From Bacteroidota bacterium (GTDB lineage: Bacteria > Bacteroidota > Bacteroidia > 2-12-FULL-35-15): a stretch of 52,951 nucleotides of DNA. How positions within the stretch are numbered: the stretch's first letter is position 1; every line of letters begins with the position of its first letter. The position numbers and the translations under genes were made by a program. A model generated the notes under the pieces. It had not been told where the DNA came from. It was given only the letters and a program-made list of their open reading frames with translations, and made no database searches. Positions 38,913 through 47,994 of the stretch are shown piece by piece. Location of the stretch: positions 1 to 52,951 of the forward strand of contig JANYDQ010000397.1 of assembly GCA_025363555.1 (NCBI GenBank), written 5' to 3'.

Positions 38913-39791
38913 ATGCCTTTTTTTTCAATAATTATACCAACTTATAATCGTGAGAAACTAATAAGAAAAACCATTCAAACTGTACTTTCTCAAACATTTA
39001 AAGATTTTGAAATTATAATTATTGACGATGGCAGTAAAGATAATACTAAAGGAGAAATTAAATTAATTGAATCGGAAAAGATAACATATCTCAAACAACA
39101 AAATAGCGAAAGAGCTGTTGCACGAAACGAGGGGACTAAAATTGCAAAAGGTACTTACATTACATTTTTAGATTCTGATGATTTATTTTATCATAATCAT
39201 TTACAAAATGCCTTTGATTTTATTAAATTAAACAACAATCCTGAAATACTGCACACCCGTTATGAAATCATAACTCCTGACGGAAAAATTATTGAACAAA
39301 AGAAATGGTTAGATAACAATATTAATAAAAACCTAATATCTGGAAATTTCATGAGTTGCAATGGTGTCTTTCTGCGAAAAGATATAGCAATGGCTAATCA
39401 GTTTAATGAAGATAGAACTTTATCTGCCATGGAAGACTGGGAACTTTGGTTACGCATAGCCGCTCAATATGAAATTAAATACAGCAATATTATTTCATCA
39501 GCAATTGTAAATCACGATTTACGTTCCGTAGTAAATACAAACAAAGCGGAATTGATTTTAAGAATAAATTCATTATTAAAATATGTTTTGCAAAACAAAA
39601 CGGTAGTAAATTACTATAAAACTGAAATAAATAAATTCAAAGCAAGTTGTTATACTTATATGTCATTGCACCTAGCCTTAACAAAAAAAAACAGACGTGA
39701 TGCAATTAAATATTTATTAAAAGGGCTCGCTAATAATGGCTTCGTGATTTTCACAAAGAGGTTTTACGCAATTTTAAAACATTTGATTTAA
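38913..39791 (+). CDS. Glycosyltransferase family 2
   Basis: 292 aa; 'FSIIIPTYNREKLIRKTIQTVLSQTFKDFEIIIIDDGSKDNT', 'FLDSDDLFYHNHL'. Confidence 0.92.
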   Translation: MPFFSIIIPTYNREKLIRKTIQTVLSQTFKDFEIIIIDDGSKDNTKGEIKLIESEKITYLKQQNSERAVARNEGTKIAKGTYITFLDSDDLFYHNHLQNAFDFIKLNNNPEILHTRYEIITPDGKIIEQKKWLDNNINKNLISGNFMSCNGVFLRKDIAMANQFNEDRTLSAMEDWELWLRIAAQYEIKYSNIISSAIVNHDLRSVVNTNKAELILRINSLLKYVLQNKTVVNYYKTEINKFKASCYTYMSLHLALTKKNRRDAIKYLLKGLANNGFVIFTKRFYAILKHLI

Positions 39792-39792
39792 A

Positions 39793-40998
39793 TTGAGTCA
39801 TTCAAAAAACATATTAATTATAACCTACTGGAGTTATTCTGATGCGTTAATTCAGAATTACACTTTGCCCTACGCTGAATTAATCTTAAAAACACTACCT
39901 CCCAACAGCCAACTATTCTTGCTGACTTTGGATAAACAAAAATCAGAAAAATCTGATTTTAATAAACATGAATTCATTAATAATGTAAGTATAAAATATC
40001 AACCATTCGGATTCTGGGGAATTATTTTGTGGCTAAAAACCATTTTTATTTTAATCCGACTAATTAAAAAAGAAAAAATAGAATTAATTCATTGCTGGTG
40101 CACACCTGCAGGAATGATTGGATATTTGCTATCGGTTTTGACAGGTAAAGAATTAATTATTGACAGTTATGAACCGCATGCAGAAGCAATGGTAGAAAAC
40201 GGAGCCTGGAAAAAAAACAGTTTTGCCTTCAAACTTTTATTCAAATTTGAAAAACTTCAAACCAATCGAGCAAAATATCTAATAGCTGTTACTCAAGGAA
40301 TGAAGGACTATTCAGCAGAAAAATTTAATCATTTAAAGAATAATATATTTGTAAAACCGGCATGCGTAGATTTGCAACTTTTTTCGTTTAAAAACAAAAA
40401 AAAATCTGAACTCATGCATGAGTTATTATTTGAGAATAAAATTGTATGCGTTTATGCAGGTAAATTTGGTGGTATTTATTTAGAAAAAGAAGTATTTGAT
40501 TTCTTCAAAGTTGCAGAACGTTATTGGGGTGATAAATTTCGGGTTTTGATTTTATCTGCTCATCAAACTTCAGAAATTAATGAAATGTGTGTTACTTCAA
40601 AACTAAATACAATTACAGTAATTCACAAATTTGTTTCACATCATCAAATACCTGATTACATTGGTTTAGCAGATTTTGCCATTACTCCTGTAAAATCGGT
40701 TCCAACAAAAAAATATTGTTCGCCAATTAAAGATGGAGAATATTGGGCTTTGGGATTACCAGTTGTTATTACTAATGGAATTTCAGATGATACAGATATT
40801 ATAATGGGGAATAAAATTGGAAGTGTGTTAAAAGATTTGAATGCACAGTCCTATTTAAAATCAGTTAAGGAAATTGATGAATTACTTAAATCCTTTTCAA
40901 GTGAAGAACTCTTCGAAAAGATAAGACCTATTGCAGAAAAATATCGTAATTTTGAAATTGCAAAGAGTGTTTATAAAACAATTTATGGAAGCAGGTAA
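39793..40998 (+). CDS. Glycosyltransferase family 4-like (TTG start)
   Basis: 401 aa; 'IHCWCTPAGMIGYLLSVLTGKELIIDSYEPHAEAMVENGAWKK', 'CVYAGKFGGIYLEKEVFDFFK', 'DGEYWALGLPVVITNG'. Confidence 0.82.
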   Translation: MSHSKNILIITYWSYSDALIQNYTLPYAELILKTLPPNSQLFLLTLDKQKSEKSDFNKHEFINNVSIKYQPFGFWGIILWLKTIFILIRLIKKEKIELIHCWCTPAGMIGYLLSVLTGKELIIDSYEPHAEAMVENGAWKKNSFAFKLLFKFEKLQTNRAKYLIAVTQGMKDYSAEKFNHLKNNIFVKPACVDLQLFSFKNKKKSELMHELLFENKIVCVYAGKFGGIYLEKEVFDFFKVAERYWGDKFRVLILSAHQTSEINEMCVTSKLNTITVIHKFVSHHQIPDYIGLADFAITPVKSVPTKKYCSPIKDGEYWALGLPVVITNGISDDTDIIMGNKIGSVLKDLNAQSYLKSVKEIDELLKSFSSEELFEKIRPIAEKYRNFEIAKSVYKTIYGSR

Positions 40999-42022
40999 AA
41001 AAATATTAATAACAGGAGGGGCAGGCTACATAGGCTCCCATACGATAATTGAGATTTTGGAAAACACAAACTATGATGTAACTTCGATAGACAATTTTTC
41101 TAATTCATCCTCTAAAACATTTGAACGTATCAAGCAAATTACCGGAAAAGAAGTAATAAATTACAATTGTGATTTATGCAACAAAGTGGAACTTGAAAAA
41201 ATTTTTGAGAATGAAAATAATATTATTGGGGTTATTCATTTTGCCGCTTTCAAGTTGGTTCCGGAATCGGTTGAACATCCCAATAAATATTATCATAATA
41301 ATATAAATTCATTGTTGAATGTTTTAGAATGCTGCCTCAAATTTGATATTCCTGATTTTATTTTTTCCTCTTCATGCTCTGTCTATGGTAACATTTCCGA
41401 ACTTCCGGTAAAAGAAACAACTCCCTTTGGTAAGGCTGAATCACCTTATGCCTATACAAAACAGGTAGGTGAAGAAATACTGAAAGATTATGCAAAAGCA
41501 AATCCGCAATTGCATGTTATCGCTTTGCGTTATTTTAATCCCGTTGGAGCTCACATTTCAGGATTAATAGGGGAAATTCCGCTTAACAAACCAAGTAATT
41601 TAGTACCTGTTATTACACAAACAGCAATTGGAAAAATAAAACAAATGACCGTTTATGGAAATGAATATAAAACGCGAGACGGAACTTGTATCCGAGATTA
41701 CATACACGTTACCGATGTTGCCATTGCTCATATAAAAGCACTTAGTTATTTAACAGATAATAAAAATAAATCCAATTTCTCTATATTTAATCTCGGGACC
41801 GGTACCGGGGTGAGTGTGCTGGAAGCTATTACTTCTTTCGAAAAAATAGCTGGAATAAAACTTAATTATAAAATTGGGAAAATGAGAGCAGGAGACGTTG
41901 AAGCGATTTATTCTGAAACTACATTATCAAAAAACGAACTTGACTGGGATACAAGATTCAGTTTGGACAAAATGATGGAAACCGCCTGGACATGGGAATT
42001 AAATTTAAATAAAGAAAATTAG
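40985..42022 (+). CDS. galE: UDP-glucose 4-epimerase
   Basis: The ATG at 40985 (MEAGKKILITGGAGYIGSHT) is more likely than 40931. 'HFAAFKLVPESVEHPNKYY', 'SSSCSVYGN', 'YAYTKQVGEEIL', 'RYFNPVGAH', 'TRDGTCIRDYIHVTDVA'. Confidence 0.95.
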   Translation: MEAGKKILITGGAGYIGSHTIIEILENTNYDVTSIDNFSNSSSKTFERIKQITGKEVINYNCDLCNKVELEKIFENENNIIGVIHFAAFKLVPESVEHPNKYYHNNINSLLNVLECCLKFDIPDFIFSSSCSVYGNISELPVKETTPFGKAESPYAYTKQVGEEILKDYAKANPQLHVIALRYFNPVGAHISGLIGEIPLNKPSNLVPVITQTAIGKIKQMTVYGNEYKTRDGTCIRDYIHVTDVAIAHIKALSYLTDNKNKSNFSIFNLGTGTGVSVLEAITSFEKIAGIKLNYKIGKMRAGDVEAIYSETTLSKNELDWDTRFSLDKMMETAWTWELNLNKEN

Positions 42023-42023
42023 A

Positions 42024-43400
42024 TTACCCTCTTTTTTTCTCGGGTTCTTCCATCTTGGTTATTTTTTTATTCTTCATATAATAATTGAGTATTACCAACG
42101 CACTTAAAAACTCTGGCAGGAAGGCTATTTTAAATCGAACCAAAGCACCAAAATTGGAAGTGGATAAACCAATAATAAGTGCAAACAAAATAGAATAGGA
42201 TAAGCAGAATAGAATAAGAGGGTTATCAAATAGTATTTTAAATAATCGCAGAAATCTTATTCTGCTTAAAATAAAAATTGTTAACCCAAGATATACAGAA
42301 TTCTCTAACCCCGATAAAAACATTACAATATTCTTTGACTCCCATATATAGGGACGATACAGACCTGCAATGATAGCTTTCGGAGAAAGACTTACTGCAC
42401 CATCAACTGTTGTGTAAGAGCCAATGTCAAAAGAATTTCCTTTATATTCCGCACGTTTTAAATCAGCCTGTTTAATAGATGCTTCATTTACTAAATTTTT
42501 GATATCAAAATCTCCAATCGAACTTAGTACCAGGTATCCTCCTCCAAAACTTAAAACATAAACCAAAGGAATAAAAGAATACTTTAACAATTTATTTTTT
42601 ATGATCAATAATTTATCATAAAGTATCCATATAATAACACCCGGAAGTAAAGCAAACAATATATAAGGTTTGATGGCAAACATAATATACCCGCTGATTA
42701 GCAATATAATAAAATACTTAAATCGTTTTGTTTTAACAATAAAAGCATAATACAAGGCATAAATAAACCAGCACGAAGCAGATAAAGTAACAGTATCTTT
42801 CAGAATACCAGACCCCCAGAAAACCACAGAAGGAATAAAAAGAATAGAAATTGCAAGGTGAAAAGTTGCCTTTTTGTAAACATCAGTAAAAATTAAAAAT
42901 AACCGCCAAATGCCGGTAAATGAAGCCCACGACAATAGAATAGTGCAAAGTACATACGACTGAAAAGATAAAAACATGAAGGGAACCAAAATTTTGACAA
43001 GGAAAAATGATTTTGGTTCAATAAACATGTTCAACCATGGGTACCCGCTATCTCTTCCATCAAATAAATAATAATTTTCGATGCTTCCTTTTTCTAAATA
43101 CACTTTAATGAAATCTCCGGGCCTTACTTCCATCAAGTTAGTTAATGCTCTGGATGATTCGAAATAGGAAATAGTATCTCCTCCTTTATATACAAAAATA
43201 TATACCAAACAAAAACAAACCGCTCCCAAAACCTTCAAGGCTACTGCTCTTGAATAGTAACGATACAACGGATTTGTTTTAACATTTTTATACTCTATAT
43301 AATAAGAAATCAAAAAAATAATAATTATATATACAGGAATAGCAATATACTCCGACAGGGAGAGATTATCTATATATCCGTAATTTTTTATTTCATTCAT
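42024..43400 (-). CDS. Polytopic membrane protein, possibly O-antigen polymerase/ligase-like
   Basis: 458 aa; ~10-11 hydrophobic segments; C-terminal 'GLSTSNFGALVRFKIAFLPEFLSALVILNYYMKNKK'; placement at the end of the glycan cluster. Confidence 0.55.
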   Translation of the reverse strand: MNEIKNYGYIDNLSLSEYIAIPVYIIIIFLISYYIEYKNVKTNPLYRYYSRAVALKVLGAVCFCLVYIFVYKGGDTISYFESSRALTNLMEVRPGDFIKVYLEKGSIENYYLFDGRDSGYPWLNMFIEPKSFFLVKILVPFMFLSFQSYVLCTILLSWASFTGIWRLFLIFTDVYKKATFHLAISILFIPSVVFWGSGILKDTVTLSASCWFIYALYYAFIVKTKRFKYFIILLISGYIMFAIKPYILFALLPGVIIWILYDKLLIIKNKLLKYSFIPLVYVLSFGGGYLVLSSIGDFDIKNLVNEASIKQADLKRAEYKGNSFDIGSYTTVDGAVSLSPKAIIAGLYRPYIWESKNIVMFLSGLENSVYLGLTIFILSRIRFLRLFKILFDNPLILFCLSYSILFALIIGLSTSNFGALVRFKIAFLPEFLSALVILNYYMKNKKITKMEEPEKKRG

Positions 43401-43461
43401 AATTTATATTGGTTAGTCCGAAACCCGCTTTTTCTTTTTTCAAAAGTAGAAATTTTAAAAC

Positions 43462-43469
43462 TAACTTTG
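43462..43469 (+). promoter_or_regulatory. -7 element TAACTTTG upstream of relA/spoT
   Basis: TANNTTTG match 21 nt before the ATG at 43491; it overlaps the longer ORF-track start at 43467, supporting 43491 as the true start. Confidence 0.5.
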
Positions 43470-43490
43470 TATCAAAATATTTATTTGTTT

Positions 43491-45710
43491 ATGGAAGAAC
43501 AAAATTCTATTGATTTAGAGCAGGAGAAAAAAGAAATTCTGAAACGTTACCGTGCGCTATTACGTGCCTGCAGACGCACATTAGAAAAAGGAGACAAACT
43601 GCTCATCCGTAAAGCTTTTAACATTGCTCTGGAAGCGCACAAAGACATGCGCAGAAAATCAGGCGAACCTTATATTTATCATCCTATAGCTGTTGCTCAT
43701 ATCTGTGCCGAAGAAATAGGATTAGGCACTACTTCAGTTGTTTGCGCGCTTTTACACGATGTGGTAGAGGATACAGATTTGACATTGGACGACATTCGCG
43801 GGCTGTTTGGTGAAAAGGAAGCGAAGATTATTGACGGACTAACTAAAATATCAGGGGTATTCGATCAGGGTTCTTCGCAGCAGGCAGAGAATTTCCGTAA
43901 AATGTTGCTCACCTTGTCGGATGATGTGAGGGTTATATTGATAAAACTTGCCGACCGATTGCATAACATGCGCACACTGGACCACATGGAACGCGGAAAA
44001 CAATTAAAAATAGCTTCCGAAACCCTTTATTTATATGCTCCCTTGGCTCATCGGCTAGGCTTAAATGCTATTAAAGTAGAACTGGAAGATTTAGGTTTGA
44101 AATATACCGAGCCCGATGTATATCACAGTATTCAGCAAAAACTAACAGAAAGTGAACCCGAGCGCAAAAGGTTTATTTCTAAATTTATTATTCCGATAAA
44201 AGAAATCCTGGATGAACTGGGTATGAAATCCACCATTATTGGTCGCCCAAAATCCATTTATTCCATCAATACTAAAATAAAAACAAAGGGAGTTACATTC
44301 GAAGAGATATTCGATTTGTTTGCTATTCGTATTATTATCGATTCGCCCGAAGAAACGGAGAAAGCAGACTGTTGGAGGGTATATTCCATAGTTACCGACT
44401 TTTACCTTCCTTCTCCCGACCGTTTGCGCGACTGGATTTCTACACCTAAATCTAATGGGTATGAAAGTTTGCATGCCACCGTTATGGGTCCGGATGGGAA
44501 ATGGGTGGAAGTACAAATTCGCTCTGTACGTATGGACGAACTTGCTGAAAAAGGATATGCTGCTCACTGGAAATACAAAGACAGTTCGAACGAAACGCAA
44601 CTGGATGAATGGATTCGTAAGATACGTGAAGTGCTCGAAAATCCTGAAGAGAATGCCCTTGAGTTTATTGATGATTTTAAATTAAATTTATTTGCAGAGG
44701 AAATTTTTGCTTTTACTCCAAAAGGAGAAATAAAAACCTTACCCAAAAATTCTACTGCTTTAGATTTCGCCTTCGACATACATACTAAAATAGGCGAAAA
44801 ATGTATCGGTGCAAAGGTGAATCATAAATTAGTTCCATTGAGCTACAAACTGAAAAGTGGCGACCAGGTGGAAATACTTACCTCCTCTAAACAAAAACCA
44901 AAAGAAGACTGGCTGGGCTTTGTGGTTACCGCCCGGGCGAAAGGAAAAATAAAAGCCGCACTGAAAGAAGATAAGAGGAAAGTAGCTAAGGATGGAAAAG
45001 CAATGCTGGAGCGTAAGTTCAATCATCTTAAAATTGATTTTAATTCAAACAATGTAAACCAACTGGCTAATTATTTTAAACTTCCGAGCAGCCAGGAATT
45101 GTTTTACCGGATTGCGGTAGGCAATATTGATGTAAAACATTTAAAAGATTTTCGCCAGGAAAATGGAAAAATAACTCATAAATCAGGAACCCTGAAAGGA
45201 AAAGACACTGCACCATCCCTGGAACAAATGGTGACTGCTGCCCGCGGGAAGTCGGATTTACTGGTGATTGGTGAAAACCTGCAAAAGATAGATTATAAAT
45301 TATCTCCTTGTTGCAGTCCTATTCCTGGTGATGATGTGTTTGGTTTTATTACCATTAACGAAGGTATAAAAATTCATCGTGTTAATTGCCCCAATGCTAT
45401 TCAATTATTGTCGAATTACGCTTACCGGGTGGTGAAAGCAAAATGGACCAGCAAGGAATTAATTTCTTTCCTTGCAGGTATTAAAATTACAGGCATTGAC
45501 GAAGTAGGAATTGTAAATAATATTACCAAAATTATTTCGAACGAACTGAATGTAAATATGCGCTCTATTAGTTTTGATACTAATGACGGTACTTTTGAAG
45601 GAACTATAATGGTGTTTGTTCAGGATACAAACCATCTTACAGAATTAACCAAAAAACTAAAAACAGTAAATGGTGTGCTTAATGTAACAAGAATAGATGG
45701 GAAGGATTAG
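43491..45710 (+). CDS. RelA/SpoT (RSH) bifunctional (p)ppGpp synthetase/hydrolase
   Basis: 'YIYHPIAVAHICAEEIGLG', 'LLHDVVEDTDLT', 'KLADRLHNMRTL', 'RPKSIYSINTKIKTKGVTFEEIFDLFAIRII', TGS 'KGEIKTLPKNSTALDFAFDIHTKIG', C-terminal ACT. Confidence 0.97.
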   Translation: MEEQNSIDLEQEKKEILKRYRALLRACRRTLEKGDKLLIRKAFNIALEAHKDMRRKSGEPYIYHPIAVAHICAEEIGLGTTSVVCALLHDVVEDTDLTLDDIRGLFGEKEAKIIDGLTKISGVFDQGSSQQAENFRKMLLTLSDDVRVILIKLADRLHNMRTLDHMERGKQLKIASETLYLYAPLAHRLGLNAIKVELEDLGLKYTEPDVYHSIQQKLTESEPERKRFISKFIIPIKEILDELGMKSTIIGRPKSIYSINTKIKTKGVTFEEIFDLFAIRIIIDSPEETEKADCWRVYSIVTDFYLPSPDRLRDWISTPKSNGYESLHATVMGPDGKWVEVQIRSVRMDELAEKGYAAHWKYKDSSNETQLDEWIRKIREVLENPEENALEFIDDFKLNLFAEEIFAFTPKGEIKTLPKNSTALDFAFDIHTKIGEKCIGAKVNHKLVPLSYKLKSGDQVEILTSSKQKPKEDWLGFVVTARAKGKIKAALKEDKRKVAKDGKAMLERKFNHLKIDFNSNNVNQLANYFKLPSSQELFYRIAVGNIDVKHLKDFRQENGKITHKSGTLKGKDTAPSLEQMVTAARGKSDLLVIGENLQKIDYKLSPCCSPIPGDDVFGFITINEGIKIHRVNCPNAIQLLSNYAYRVVKAKWTSKELISFLAGIKITGIDEVGIVNNITKIISNELNVNMRSISFDTNDGTFEGTIMVFVQDTNHLTELTKKLKTVNGVLNVTRIDGKD

Positions 45711-45737
45711 TTTACTTAATAATTGGTTTATTAAAAT

Positions 45738-45773
45738 AAAAAACCTTTTTACATCATTGTAAAAAGGTTTTTT
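45738..45773 (+). terminator. Terminator hairpin, possibly bidirectional
   Basis: aaaaaacctttttaca-tcat-tgtaaaaaggtttttt between convergent genes. Confidence 0.85.
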
Positions 45774-45805
45774 GCGTACTCTGCAAAGTTCATACAAAAG
45801 AATAG

Positions 45806-46069
45806 TTAGTTCTTCATCAATTGCGCTATCTGCTTTTTAAGCATTTTTACTTCTTCCTCAAAACTCACCATCATATTCTTCATATCCTTTTTATCGGCTT
45901 TCAGACTTTTAATTTCGTCATCCTTCTTTTTGTTTTCGGAATACAAATCAGCATTGTCTTTTTTAAGGTGTTTCACCTCTCCGCTTAGTTTGGTATATTC
46001 TGCTTTCAGACTTTCAAAAGTCCAATCTTTCTCCTTTATCGGAAGTTTTTTATATTCGTGTGTTGGCAT
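45806..46069 (-). CDS. Small coiled-coil protein
   Basis: 87 aa; heptad-like 'LKAEYTKLSGEVKHLKKDNADLYSENKKKDDEIKSLKADKKDMKNMMVSFEEEVKMLKKQIAQL'; TACATTTG (minus) at 46077-46084. Confidence 0.75.
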   Translation of the reverse strand: MPTHEYKKLPIKEKDWTFESLKAEYTKLSGEVKHLKKDNADLYSENKKKDDEIKSLKADKKDMKNMMVSFEEEVKMLKKQIAQLMKN

Positions 46070-46172
46070 AGTGCGTCAAATGTATTAATAGTAAGGAATG
46101 GTTAAAGCATTTTAAGGTTTTTTAACAAAAAAATAATTTTATACTCACCTGGTAATTTATTACCAATTTTAG

Positions 46173-47873
46173 CTATTGAATCACCACCTTCACCACGTTC
46201 GATTTCCGTTCTGACGTTCGTATGCTCACAAAATAAACACCCCTGGCAATACCTGAAACATCAATATGACTGTGTTGAATTCCTTTAGTGGTTGTATCTC
46301 CCTTACTTCTTTTTATCTCCTGCCCTAACACATCCATAAAAACAATTTCAACGGTTTGATAACTATTATATACCAGGTTAATCATATCAGTTGCCGGATT
46401 AGGAAATACATTTTGAATTTCTAATTCTGAATCAGCCCATCCGTTATCAACAATACCTGCACGAGAAATAGGTTCCAGACAATAATTCTGAATAGACTTC
46501 ACTGATTTGAATAAGTTTAATCGCCCACCGCTTGCCGTAACACCTGCACTCATAGAAGGAATAATATCTACAGCACCCAGTAGAGAATCTCTAACAATTA
46601 AAGCTACCGAAGAAGGATATAATTTAGCATCCGCGATAAACTTTGCACACTGCACAGAATACATTAATGCCACACAACCTGCCACATGAGGCGTAGCCAT
46701 TGAAGTACCTGTCCAGGTGGTTCCGCCATAGGTATTTCCGGGCAGTGTACTTGTAATTTCAGTTCCTGGCGAGCCTAAATCAATGGTAGAGGCACCATAT
46801 CCGCAACTACTGTTTTTTGCATCGGTCCTGGTGGTGTTGGTTACCGCTATCATAAAGCTGCTTGTGCACGCAGTGGGAATATCGCCTTGTGTATCTATAT
46901 TGTAATTAGCATTTGCGGTAGCACAGGCACTTAAAATACCTACAGAACCCAATGAATCATACATGGCACACCAAAGCGGATGAGCCGATGGCTGTGCCAA
47001 ATCTATTCCGAATGAAGAATTGGTAGCCACCACAAAAGCTCCCTTGACACCATTGGTTTGATTGTAAAGCCGCCTGTTATCCATTACATACGAATAAGCT
47101 ACCACCACATCTGCATCCTGCGCATTGCCATACATAACAGGCATAATCCTCACATTCCAGTTTACTCCTGTTACTCCTATTCCGTTATTTCCCCTTGCTC
47201 CCACTGTTCCGCACACGTGAGTGCCATGTTGTGCAGAAGTAATATTATCATTCCCTGTAGCAGTATTCCAGCCTTTCACATCGTCTATGTAGCCATTCCC
47301 GTCATCATCTATTCCATTGCCCGGAATTTCATGACGGTTTTTCCAGAAGTTCAAATCCTGTTGCGTTAAGTCAAAGCCACCATCTACTACAGCTACTACA
47401 ATAGTATCTCCCTGTGCTGTCAATCCACCGGTGGTGATGTCCCATGCTTCGGGAGCATCTATATCTGCATCGTTTGCCCCTCCGTTCTGCCCGGTATTGT
47501 TCATGTCCCACATGTTGCCATTTACATAATTAGGGTCGTTGGGAGGATTAACACGTTCTTTTGTTTTATAGTTAAATTGAGCAAGTACAGTAAGCGGGTT
47601 TGCTTTCACTGCTTCCAGCATTCTGTCCTGGTTCATGGTGGCTGCATCGAAATCAAAAAGCATAATGTGCATGGATTTGGAAAGCATTCGCTCCATTTTG
47701 AAACTTGTTTTTATTCCTCCTACTTTTTGTAATGTTGAAACAAAATCATCCATTTCTGTATTAGAATGAAGCATAACAATAATGTTACCCGGAATGTTAT
47801 CTGTTTGCTGCGCAGAAATGAAATTAAAGGTAGTAATTAATAAAGCAATACTGAATAAGTATTTTTTTTGCAT
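46173..47873 (-). CDS. S8 family (subtilisin-like) serine peptidase with T9SS type A sorting domain
   Basis: 566 aa; 'VVAVVDGGFD' (Asp), 'HGTHVCGTVGA' (His), 'GTSMATPHVAG' (Ser); C-term 'VFPNPATDMINLVY...GVYFVSIRTSERKSNVVKVVIQ'. Confidence 0.95.
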   Translation of the reverse strand: MQKKYLFSIALLITTFNFISAQQTDNIPGNIIVMLHSNTEMDDFVSTLQKVGGIKTSFKMERMLSKSMHIMLFDFDAATMNQDRMLEAVKANPLTVLAQFNYKTKERVNPPNDPNYVNGNMWDMNNTGQNGGANDADIDAPEAWDITTGGLTAQGDTIVVAVVDGGFDLTQQDLNFWKNRHEIPGNGIDDDGNGYIDDVKGWNTATGNDNITSAQHGTHVCGTVGARGNNGIGVTGVNWNVRIMPVMYGNAQDADVVVAYSYVMDNRRLYNQTNGVKGAFVVATNSSFGIDLAQPSAHPLWCAMYDSLGSVGILSACATANANYNIDTQGDIPTACTSSFMIAVTNTTRTDAKNSSCGYGASTIDLGSPGTEITSTLPGNTYGGTTWTGTSMATPHVAGCVALMYSVQCAKFIADAKLYPSSVALIVRDSLLGAVDIIPSMSAGVTASGGRLNLFKSVKSIQNYCLEPISRAGIVDNGWADSELEIQNVFPNPATDMINLVYNSYQTVEIVFMDVLGQEIKRSKGDTTTKGIQHSHIDVSGIARGVYFVSIRTSERKSNVVKVVIQ

Positions 47874-47994
47874 AGTATGGTTAATTAAATATTCAACAAT
47901 GTTAGGTATTTATTCTGTAATTTGCAACTCCATCATTAAACCTTTTGGGTTGGAATACCACTGATGGCTTATAATAAATAGAAAATTACAATTT

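Noticed and set aside
40931-40984. N-terminal extension of galE (also 33668 for the GT2, 43467 for relA/spoT, 12547 for the DUF4440-like protein, 18346 for ClC)
   Set aside because: Downstream starts fit the family N-termini better; the extensions overlap preceding genes or promoter elements.
44142-44600. 152-aa minus ORF within relA/spoT
   Set aside because: Antisense of a highly conserved gene; no family resemblance.
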